Positions 50,601 through 62,600 of a DNA stretch of 64,000 nucleotides are shown here, piece by piece. Below the pieces are notes generated by a model. It was given only the letters and a program-made list of their open reading frames with translations, was not told the origin of the DNA and did no database searches. A program made the translations under genes and the position numbers. Positions within the stretch are counted from its first letter, which is position 1. Every line of letters begins with the position of its first letter. This stretch comes from Serinus canaria (lineage: Eukaryota > Chordata > Aves > Passeriformes > Fringillidae): positions 40,704,435-40,768,434 of the forward strand of contig NC_066317.1 in assembly GCF_022539315.1 (NCBI RefSeq). The letters are read 5' to 3'.

Positions 50601-53600
50601 TAAAAGGAATTTTTAGTATATAGACATGTACACACACAAGAAATCTGAAAAAGAACCCAGAGAGGTTATGCTAGTCTCCCTCACTGTGAATATTCAAGAG
50701 CATTCTGGACTCAATTCTGTGCTCTAGGATGAGCATGCTTTAGCAGGGAAGTTGGACCACATGTCTCATGGTGGCCCCTTCCAACCTCACCCATTCTGTG
50801 ATTCTTACAACTTGCAATGTAAGTTTCTACATAATGTGCAAACAGGAATTTTAAAACCCTCAACACTTATTTGATAAGCAGTCTTACTGGTGACCTTAAA
50901 TAATTAAAAATACAGAAAAATTCAAGTCACAAATTTGCAGTCCAATAACACTGGTTTGACTACTTCACTAGTTGTATTTACCTGGATGATGACACTGTAG
51001 TTTCCTTTTGAGAACACTGGAGGATTATCATTTACATCAGAAACATCAATGTTTACTGTTGTTGTGTTAAGCTTAGGTGGGCTTCCATTATCTGAAGCTT
51101 GAACTGTCAAGGTATATCCTGAAATCTAAAAAATTAATAAAAAAATTAAAAACATTTACTGAAGAGGAAAGAAGTAACAAACTCAGATTTTGTTTTATGG
51201 AAGAATTATTTTAGCAATAAATAAAGCTCCAATAAATCTTTCCTTCATATATTTAATCCTTTCTCTTCCTCCCAAAAGTACTGATATAAATAGATGCTTG
51301 CACTTTACTATAGCAATATTAATTTTGGAACATGAAACAGTAACTTAGAAATAGAGTAAGAAAATAGTGGTCATCAATTATGAATAGGTAAATTAATCCC
51401 AGATGCCTTAAAACCACAAAAAACTCACCTTTTCTCTGTCTAGAAGCTTAGTCACTTTTATTTCACCCCTGGTAGGGTCAATTGTAAAAGGATTTCCTTG
51501 ATTGCCATCTATAATTGTGTAGTGAATGCGGTTGTTGGAAGGTCCATCAGCATCATCTGCCATAACCTAAGGGACATTACCGTCTCAGTTAAAACCAGTT
51601 GAAATAGACTCTAGCACCTTTCAGATAAACTCATCCTGAAGATGAGCTCTTTTGGTCTAACAAGAGTTCACAGGAGAAATGCCACCTCAATAGAATATAC
51701 CAACATCACTTGGTTTCCTGAATTTCTTCTGAAAGTTAAGTCGTGGTCTCATGAGGAGAACATAAACTTGTAACAAAATTTTGTCTACTTTCTCATAGGA
51801 TCTGAAGTCCCTACTTCAAAAACTTTTTCAAACTACATTTTCAATTCACTCAGTGGCAAACATCTATTCACTGATGTTAACCTTCAAATCAATACCTTTT
51901 CCTTCAACACTGAAAGCCTGTTTATCACGACAGTATTCCCAAGAAAGAAACCCATACGTACTGTAATAACGGATTGTTCAAGCATAGCATCTTCACTGAT
52001 TACTGCAGTGTAAGTGTCTTGGCTAAACACTGGAGAATTGTCATTGATATCCGTGACATTAATATTCACTGTTACAACATCACTTAATGAAGGTGTGCCT
52101 CCATCTGTGGCCTCCACTGTCAAGTAGTACTCATGAGAACTTTCATAATCCAAACTCTCAATGATAAAAATGGCTCCTAGGGAAGAAGAAGAAAAAAAAA
52201 AAGCCTCACACAAACTCTGCTACTGCTGTAGTATTATGTGTTGCAACTTTTTATTTTGACCTGACAAATACTCAGCTTCTTCAGGGCTTGATTTGTCACT
52301 GCAAAGCTACAGCTACCCAGTGAAATGATTGTGCTTTACACATGTAAGTAAAGAGACACAAAGTTCCTGCCATTACCACAAAGATTCACAGTTTAAAACA
52401 ACCCGGCTTACATTTTGTAATGTGAGTTTTTAACTGACTAGTTAAGATAGTGAAGTCCCTAGCATACAAATTGATTTGCTGGATGAGTTTTTCTGGAACT
52501 TTTTTACTCCTTTCAAATAGATGAAGTTTATCTTCCATACTTTAGTACCAGCATGTCCACTGAAAAAGTGGAACTGTAATTTCCACTACACTAGTACAAT
52601 TAACTACTAAACTATTTAACTAACTATTAAAAGTCAATTAGATTAACTTTTGGTTAGAAATCTTATTAAAAACAAAACCAAAAATAAAAAAAAAATCAAA
52701 CCCAAGCAACTTTGCGAGAAATTAGCTCTAGAAAAAGAACTATATAAGTAAACAAAACTAAAATTGAGGTATTTATTGATTTTTAACAAAGAATTGTCAT
52801 TACTAAGGAAAAATTCTCAACATAACCTAAATAGTCCCTGAGACTAAATCTGACTATCATACAAGCCTAAAATCTCCACTGTCATGCTGGACGTATGGTT
52901 GAACATAATATTCCAATTTCCAAGCTCTCTTTAATGCCATATCAAACTTCTCTAGGATTAGTGCCTTTGTGGACCAATGATTAGCCTTCTCAACCAATTT
53001 TATTTCTATCCCTTTTTTTGCCAAGCCTGGCCATTCCTTCTGCTTATATACCTTTTGTGGAAAGACTATTATGCTTATAGATCTCATTACAGATCTATGT
53101 CTTTCCACCTGCCTGCCCCAGAGTAGGGAATTTCCAGTTAGGAAACCCTTAGAAATGAACCTAATCCAATAAATAAGAGCAACAAATAAATTTCCCATTC
53201 TACATTTTACTGCACTCCTCCAGTAAGCATGCTGGCAAAATGGGTGAAAAGACATCAGCAGCAACTTTACAGCTGGGATGAAGCACACAGATTGTGCATA
53301 ACCTGGCTGAACTATGGAGGAAGTCAGTATGGCATGGTGCTTGCTTGGCCTGAAGTAATATTCACAGCTGTAACCTCTTACCTGTTGTTGAATCGATGCT
53401 GAATTTTCCATGTTCATTCCCACTGACTATTGAGTATGTGATTTCAGCGTTGGCTTCAATGTCTCTGCTTGCAGCATAGATCTGGAGAACTTCAGTTCCA
53501 ACCAAAATGTCCTCTGATACACTTGCACTATATTCCCTATGCTCAAATACGGGTGGATTATCATTAATATCCAAAACAGAAACTATAAGACTACTTGTTG

Positions 53601-56600
53601 AAGACAGTCTTCTAGGTAAGCCTTCATCTGTAGCCTTCAAAGTTAACGTGTACACAGCTTGTAATTCCCGATCCAAAGGCTTCTCCAAACGAATGATTCC
53701 AGAGAATTCATCAATAGAGAACTGCCCCTCTGCAGAGTTCACCAGTGCATAATGGATTTTACGGTTCAATCCTGCATTTTGAAAACAATTTTCAAGTAAG
53801 AAGCAGCCTTTAAAATACACAAGAACAGAATAATCCATCTGATTGCTATGAAAATAAGACACGCATGCTAAATCTTATCATTCATGTTAAAATACATTTC
53901 AGAAAGAGTTAAAGTCTCTTGTGAGGGGCAGAATTACTTCCAAAAAACATTAAGCTAACATTTCACTGCACTGATATAACAGAGGAGGATATGGGAGAGT
54001 TAGGTTGCATCAATTGACAAGACTCAAAACCAGTACATTTATTTAAGAATCATGCCCCAAAATTAACAGGAGAATAACTTCTAGCACCATTTCTTTATAA
54101 AACAAACAAAAAACCTTACAGATTTTAGGGGCAAATATTTTGGTCCACCTGAGCCTCAAAAACTAGTGAAGTATGAAAACAAGTGTCTGTTACCTTTCAA
54201 AAGAGCAACCTAGCTTCATCATAGCACAAAGCAGGTCAGTTGTTTTAGAAAACTGAGGAAACTTTTCATTAATACTATTCGATTAAGAAACTGATGAGAC
54301 GCAGAAATCATACACCTTGATGCTGCTGTGTTCCTTACAACAAAGCCTATGAACAAACTCTTTCTGATGTCATTTTTAGCTCATGTTCACTTAAATATTT
54401 GCAACTGAACAATAAAGGCAAAGAGACAGTAAAAATCTTAACAGCATATACATAAAGCTAGAGTTGACCAGTGTTCTCTTGATGGTATGATCATCAATGG
54501 CTGGCCTGAGAAGCACAAAAATCCATGAATGCCCATTTTCATGAACAGACATGACTTGATAGTCCTGTTACTTACATCAGGAGTAAAAGGATGAACCTAA
54601 TTGATCATAGCATTAATACCTTATGACAGTTAAAATTCCCTTCATTTTGTCTCTCCCCCTTACCCTCCTTTTTGCAAAGACAACACAGGGATGTCTTCCA
54701 AGCTACTCAGACATGAAAGTCAGGTGTTAAATGATTTAGAAGACCAAAATATATCTTTCAGGAGTCTAATCCTGAATGGTATTGAACACCTGTCAGCTCT
54801 ACTGAAACACTTGACACCTCTCAGGATAAAACTGAAGAAATAATACTGTAAGTCTGAGAACATGACAAAAGTATCAGTCAAAGAACGCATACCTGCATCT
54901 GCATCTGTTGCCTGAACTCTTGTCAAAAGGGTTCCAGGCTCTGTGTTTTCAAACACTGTAATGGAGTAAGTGTCTGTTGTAAATTCTGGGGCATTATCAT
55001 TCACATCTTCCAGAGTCAGGATAATGTTAGCTTGGCAGAATCTTCCTCCTCCATCTGTGGCTTTCACTAGAAGATGATAAACTGCTTGCTGCTCACGATC
55101 AAGTGCCATTAATGTTTTCAGTTCACCTACAAACAGCATAACACATTAAGTTGATGTAAATTGCAAGGCTTAAGTATCCCTAACATGTTTTCCCCTAAAA
55201 TCAGAGCAGCTAAACAACAACTTGCTTGTTTACAGTAATTTCATCAGCGGCTAAGTCAACAGCTGTATTAATGAGCTCCACTTTGGGCAAAGTATGTAAT
55301 TGACCTGCCTTTTCAGCTTGAAAAGATTAAGAACTAAAAATTTTATTTTTTTTTTCTAATGGTCTTGAAACAGAAATTAGCTAAAGTTAAACTCTCTGAT
55401 AGTGCACAGAGAGAATGTGTATACATGCAAAAATCCATGTGTGTCTGTGCAAAGTAAATTAAAGTATTAGAACTCTGGCTTTAAAAAAAATGCAAGGTTA
55501 ATTCCATGCCCAGTTTTTCTCAGCTATTTAGCTGTATTCCTTCCAAAGGTATTGATATTTCCTCCTCTAATATTCCATGAATAAACACAGCTATTCACAA
55601 TGTGGTCTTAACTGCTACTACAGACAAACCTATAGACCTCTAACACATACTTTCTTTCTAAAGTGACAGAAAACATGAGAGGCTCCTACTATGTGGAGTC
55701 ATTGTTACCTTATAAACAGCTCAAAAAAGTATTATGAAACAATTTTAGTGAGCATTCCAGCCCTACCAAGCCTCAATTTATGTAACAACACAGTAGCACA
55801 TCACACAGGTGACATTCAAACTCAAAAATACCCCCCAAACCCATGAAGTAAGGTCCTTCTCATTTATTTTGTCACTGAAGTTTTCTAATCTCTTCTACTT
55901 GCATTACATTTTTGTATTCATCTTATTCTGTTCTTTCTACACTGTTTACCTTCCTACTGCTTGTCTACTGCAGCCTGCAGAGTCTAGGATTTTGGCCATA
56001 GTGTAATACAAAACACACAAATGCCATGAAGACCAAAGTGAAGCAAGTTAAAAGTTGATCTCATTTCTACTTTTGAGTTAGTCTCATTCCAATAAAACTG
56101 GGGGCACTTCTGGAGTTTGCTATGGAAAGGAAATTTGTTGCTCCATCTAATCTCATCTCACTTGATTTTCCAAAAAAAAGATGGCAAAGAAAATCTGAAT
56201 GAAGATATTTCACAGTTACAAACCATTATTGCTGCTACTACAGGGAGTATAAAACCAGCAAAATTTATGGCATACTTTTATTCCAGTCCCTTCAGCATGG
56301 AAGTTTCAGGCTTCAGGGCAATTACCCTGTTTACACTTTAGTTCCTCATAAATTAAAATTGTTGCCTTTTGACTGACTTTATTCAATATATTATTAGTAT
56401 TTGTGTAGTAGAAACTCATATTTTAAACTGATGTACATTAAACCAACCCTTAGTGGAAAGTTTTAATGACTGACATTTACGTCTTAATGTAACAGCAAAG
56501 CAGTTTATAAAATGAGGTGACTGGAGTCTTGTATAATGTATAAAGTATTATTACCTGTGTCTGGAGCAAGTCTGAATTTTTCTGCTCCTGTGCCATGCAG

Positions 56601-59600
56601 TGTGTAAGTAATTTCTGCATTGGAACGAATATCTGCATCTGTAGCAGACACCTGCATTATCAGCTTGCCAGGAAGGGCATCTTCAGGAACTGAATCAGCA
56701 TACAAAGTCTGCAAGATTTCACAGTTACATTGAAAAACTAAACATATGAAGTAAGCAGAGCTTGGAAAGGGGAGGGGAAGAAGGAATGATACAAGAAATA
56801 ATATTCTGTTTTAATGTTTGGTAACATATCATGTGAACCAGAGGATGAAATAACTGAAAATTAAAAGAACTTATGATTTTCTAATTAATTACATCACATT
56901 TATTCAATTATTCAGAAAGGTATTTAATACTGCAGCTACAGTAATTTTTGCACATTAGTGCATTGCTCAGAACTCTAAACATTTCTAACTGATTAACTAA
57001 TAATAAAATGCGTTCCCAAAATAGCAGTTATAAATTTTTGCTAATTTCATTTTTCTCTTTTGGTGCATCATCTTTTCTAGTCTGTCTCAAGCTACAAGAA
57101 ATTGATATCTGCCCTTTTATTGACAGAAAAACTTCTAGATTAAATTAAAAATAAGGAAAAAGATTCAGAATTCATTGGCACTGAGCACTCTTACAGCCCA
57201 AACATGCCAAGAATGTGCATTACATTAGAAGCACTAAGCCTTGTAACAACAATATTAACAAATGGGAAAATAAAAGGGAAAAAAGGCTGCAAATACTGAC
57301 TTGCCAGTCTATGTACAACTGCAACCATTTACACAGAAGTAACCAACATAAACATCAACTAAGAAAAAGAATCCTCTGTTCACTCTACACTTGTCCTTCC
57401 TAGTACAAGGGAAGATTTCAACCTACTAATATGCAATCTGTGTTCAACCATGAAAAGCCCAAAAGAGGCAGTAGCACATTTTGCAGGGGCTATCTTCCTG
57501 AGTTTTTTCCATTCCTTATTTTTCATATCCATTTTTGCACACTATAAAAATCTGCTAAGAAAGACAGTTTCGTAAAAAGAAAACATTTATGGCTTACAGA
57601 TTTTTTGGTGCTGTTGACTGCAATTGCAGAGTGATGTTCCACTCTTTTCAACTCTTTTAGCACAGGAAATACACACATATTTCAACTAAGCAATGGGATT
57701 CAGCTTTCTTTAAAACTTTGCTTCCTTCATAAAATAGAGCATATAAACGATGATGGCTGCAGCTTAAAATAATTCTTTTTGGAAAAGAATTAACATAGGA
57801 GAAATGTACTACAATTCTCCTTATATCTCTCAAATACCCACAGAGTGGCAATGAATTGTTTTTGGATTTTTTAAAAAATCTGTCAGTAAATGACAGCATT
57901 CTATCTTAGTAGTCCAAATTATTGTTACTGGTTTAAAAGGAACAGATATTTATCAGTCTCCTGAGAAGCAATTTCAGAGAAAATGTAAATTTGATGTATG
58001 TAAACAGCTGGTAATGGAAGGTACAAGACTCTGCCTACCTTTTCACAAACAGGGCTGTTATCATTAGCATCAAGGACTTTAACCTCCACCACAGCTTTAG
58101 CTGCAAAGGTCCCATCAGTAGCTGTAATATTTAGAAGATAATTATCCTTTTCTTCCCTGTCCAGAGGCTTTTTGACATAGACCTTCCATTCATTCTGTAA
58201 ATTTTCAATAGCAAACTGTCCCAAAGGATCACCTCCTGAAATATGAAAAGAAATACTATTACTCTATCAAAATTAAGGTATAGAAAAGAAAAAAATAAAA
58301 AACAGAAAAAAGCAGGCACTTTCTGTGGCTTTATGAGGAAACAGCTTCATTTTCCAGGTAGAAATTGTCAGTAGATGCTCACACAACCATTTCAACTGTA
58401 GCCAACAGAATCTATAAAAATTAATTTAGAAATTCATGTAGCATTATAGAAAACATCATATCATGACATACACTAAATAGAAACAATAAAGTACTCCACT
58501 GGAAATTAACAGCCTATTATTTTGTGAAATTTCTTTCATTTGCTCTTTAACTGCATCACTAATCTAAGTATAGTTTTTTAAATAAAATTTTATATATAAA
58601 TAAAATACAGAGAAAGGCATCTTAAGCTAGGCACACATGAAACAAAGCCAACTAAAATTCATTTTTCCACTGAAGTTTTTAATATTCATATGAAGACAGA
58701 CATTCTTTCTTTACAGCTCTATGGTTTCAAACACTTTCCAATCTCTTCAAAGATTAAGCTGTATCTCCCATCATTCCAGCACCACTCAAGCAGTTATTCT
58801 GATATTACCCAAAAAGACTACTTACCTGTGATGTAATAAAAGACTTGTCTATTGGTTTCTTCTGTATCAGCATCTGTTGTACTCAGGATGGCAATTACCC
58901 CACCAGGAGGATCATCCTCACTGACTGTTCCCTTATATATCTCTGCAGTGAACCGTGGAGGATTGTCATTCACATCTGTGACAGTAACTTCAACCACAGC
59001 CATAGAAGACAATTGAATTTTTTCACCCCGGTCAGATGCAACCACTGTGATCTTGTATTTGTCTCGTTTCTCGTGATCAAGTTCTTTCAGAGTGGTAATC
59101 CAGCCAGTTTCCATGTTTATGGCAAAAGACTCTATAATGTCTAGCTCTTGAGAAGGATCCAAGCTGTAAGTAACCTGCCCATTGAGTCCAGAATCTAAGT
59201 CAGTTCCTTTAACCTGTATGACTCTTGTTCCAGCTAGTGTGTTTTCTACAATGAATGCTTCATATGGGTTGGACTCCAAAATGGGTTTGTTATCATTTGC
59301 ATCTTTTACTTGAATGCTAACCTCTACTGAGGAAACAACATTATAATCTTCATTTGCATACTGTGCTTGAACTGAGAACTGGTACCACTTAGTTGTTTCA
59401 TGATCAAGATTCTTCTCAAGTTTCAACTCTCCAGTCTGTCGATCAATCACAAAAAAGTCATCTTTGTTGCTTTCAGGAGTGTTCCCTTTAATCAGACTAT
59501 ATACTAAAGTCTGATTATGCTCTGCTTTGATAACATCTATCACAGTTCCAATTGGAATGTCCTCAGAGACGGTGTAAGAATAAAATGGTTCTGAAAATTT

Positions 59601-62600
59601 TGGAGTAGGCACTTCTGGTGGGAGTATTCTAGCATAGACAGGAACAACTGACTCTTTTTGGGGGGATCCACCATCAATTGCTCTAACAAGGAAAGTAAGA
59701 AACTCATTTTCCAAACCAATTAAGCTTTCTTTTGTAGTAATTATACCAGACAATGAATCAATTTCTAAATTCTCTTCTACGTTTTCAGACTCTGCTTCAA
59801 TAGAATACGTGATGTCTGCATTTGTACCTTCATCAGCATCAGCGGCCCAGACTTTAATGACAGAAGTACCCCGTGGAACATCAGTCCCGATATTTACTTC
59901 ATACTCTGTTGCTCGGAATTGAGGAGCATTATCATTGTCATCTGTAAGTATTACATTAACAGTACAGAAAGCAACTTTCCCTCCTGAATCTTTGGCCATT
60001 AAACTAATGGCAATTACTTTTTCTGCTTGTGTTTCACGGTCAAGCTTTTCAGAGGTAAATATCTGCCCTCTCTCATTTGTATAAAATCTGTCTTTGGCAA
60101 AGTCATTTACAATGTGGTAAGTGATGTGGCCATGCGTACCAGAGTCTTCATCTGTTGCTTTAACTTCAGTAACCAAAGTATGCACTGGAGCATTTTCAGC
60201 TAGTTCAACCTCATACTCATTCTGGCTGAAAACAGGACTGTGCATGTTGGCACTGATTACACTTATATGGACTTGGGCTGAGCTTCTGAAGACGCCATCA
60301 GAAACCGACACATTAAGATTATAATGTGACTTCAGTGCCTGTCTGCGTAGGTTTGAGATGGTGATAATGCCAGTTTTACTATCAATCACAAAATTCTTCT
60401 GATCATTGCCTGTCAGAATGGAGTACTCCAGCTTGTCAACATCTGAACTGTCTGCGTCTGAGGCTTGCACACACGTCACAAAGTGTCCTCGAGGAGCCAG
60501 TTCACTAATTTTGGCTTCATAAAGCAATTGGCTAAAAAGTGGAGGGTTATCATTGAGATCAGTTACATCCACAGTTACAACAGTATCACTGCTCAAGGGC
60601 AGCATGCCACCATCTACAGCCCTTATTAGCAACTTGTGTTGCTTAATTTGTTCGTAGTCCAAGGTTTTTGCTGTAAGAATGAGTCCAGTGCTGCTATCTA
60701 TGTGAAAGTAGTCATGACTTTCACTATTATCCTCAACCAAGTGATAGGAAATTCCCCTGTTGGTTCCAGAATCAGCATCTGTAGCGCTCACTTGTGCAAC
60801 CGACGTTCCAACCACAGATGCTTCAGAAAGTGTTGCAATGTAAGACTGCTCTGCAAACACAGGAGGATTATCATTGATGTCTTCCACTATTATGTCTACA
60901 AACACATCAGCATGCGCCCCATTTAGGGAGTCAGTTGCTCGAATGCTCAATTTATAGGCTGGATGAGACTCAAAGTCAAGAGGGGCAACAACATTTATAA
61001 CTCCAGTGTTGAAGTTGATAGTGAACTGATTGAAAGGATCTCCACCCGTGATGCTGTAAAACACCTTGAGTCCTTCAGGGCTGTTTGCTTGTACATGTAC
61101 CACAGGACTGTGGAGCTGGATGTTTTCTGGTATCTCTGCACTGTAGAAAGGCTTTTCGAACACTGGCATGGCTTTACTCATAACTGTAATTGGGACTGTA
61201 ACTTCAGCTGAAAATGCAGGGTCTCCTCCATCTTTTGCCACTACTGTGACCAGATACTCCTTATTTAGTGTGTCTGGTTCAAACTTCTTCTTCAGGGAGA
61301 TTTCACCAGTGGGATCAATTTGGAAATGTTCGTGATGTTCTTTGAGATAGTAACGCACCTCTCCATTTTTGCCTTTATCTTTATCTACTGCTGTCACTCG
61401 CTGAATAACATGGCCTGCTTCAGAGTCTACTTTAATAGCAGCATAATATGGAAGATTGACAAAAAATGGAACATTATCATTTACATCTTCTACTGTGACT
61501 TTAACTACAATGTGTGCAACAACTGATGGTTTATTTTCCTCCGTCACTTCCACGACCACATCAAAAGATTCTTGCTGTTCACGATCAAATGGTATTCCCG
61601 TTGTTGAAAGGACTCCTGAAGTTTGGCTTATTTTAAATCTGCTGTCTGGATTTAGAATACGGTAAAACAAAGGCTTATTTATTTGATTCCCTATAGCAGT
61701 AACAACAGCTATTGTTTTTGCCTCTGTGGAATTCTCCTGCACCGATGCAGAGTAAGAACTCTGTGTGAACTTCAGCTGGCTTGCTTTGCTTTCTTTCACA
61801 TTAATTTTTACAGATGCAGTGCTTGCAAATCTGCCATCAGATGCTCTCACTGTTAATTCATATCTGCTTCTTAACTGAGTTGTGTTTTGTACTGCTATAT
61901 CTCCAGTCTTAGGGTTTATTGAAAATTTTTCTCCAATGTTGCCTTCAATAATGGAATAAATTAATTGGGAAAAAATGCCTGAATCTGCATCAGTGGCATT
62001 TACACTGATGACCTTCACGCCTTTATAAGTTGGAACCAGAAGGGATGTCTCATATAGCTCTCTTGAAAACACAGGAGGGCAATCATTGATATCAATCACA
62101 TAAATAGTAACATTAGCTGCATATTCCGCATGCAGACGTGGTATCCCTGTATCGTGTACTTGCACTGAAAAGCGGAAAATATTTGTCTCCTCATAGTCCA
62201 GACTCATTACTGTCCGAATGGCACCAGTGCTGGAATCAATGGCAAAATACTGGCGGACAGATGGTTCAACAATTTGGTAAACAAGCAAAGCATTAGATTC
62301 TTTATCAGCATCTGTAGCTCGAATTACTAATGGGATATTCTTGTCAGTCAGAACCACACTGTTAATTGAAGCTGATTCACTGATGAGTCCTGTATATTCA
62401 GCCTGCAGGAAAACTGGTGCATTGTCATTCTCATCCCGAAGATGTACCAAAACTGTTGCATTACTGGACAAGCCAGCCATGTTTGTTCCTTGCACAGTAA
62501 GAGCATAAAAAGGCAAAGTCTCAAAATCAAGTATCTTCTGAGTAACAATGACACCTGAGTTGGGATTGATAGCAAAGGCATCATCTGTATTACCATCTTT

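Larger units (their letters stand above)
48645..50981 (-). other. FAT1: FAT1 intron 17 (2.3 kb)
   Basis: Phase-0 intron. It holds a T/G-rich low-complexity tract (49845-49946) and a short CR1 tail (50716-50815). No other feature was recognised. Confidence 0.75.
51126..58825 (-). other. FAT1: FAT1 introns 10 to 16, remaining sequence
   Basis: The introns between exons 10 and 17 (58236-58825, 56709-58038, 55127-56554, 53772-54892, 52177-53381, 51567-51961 and 51126-51428) are AT-rich. Apart from the open frame in intron 14, I recognise no repeat, RNA gene or extra exon in them. Confidence 0.65.

Noticed and set aside
59500..61700. Plus-strand frames opposite exon 10
   Set aside because: Shadows of the 4-kb cadherin exon on the opposite strand.
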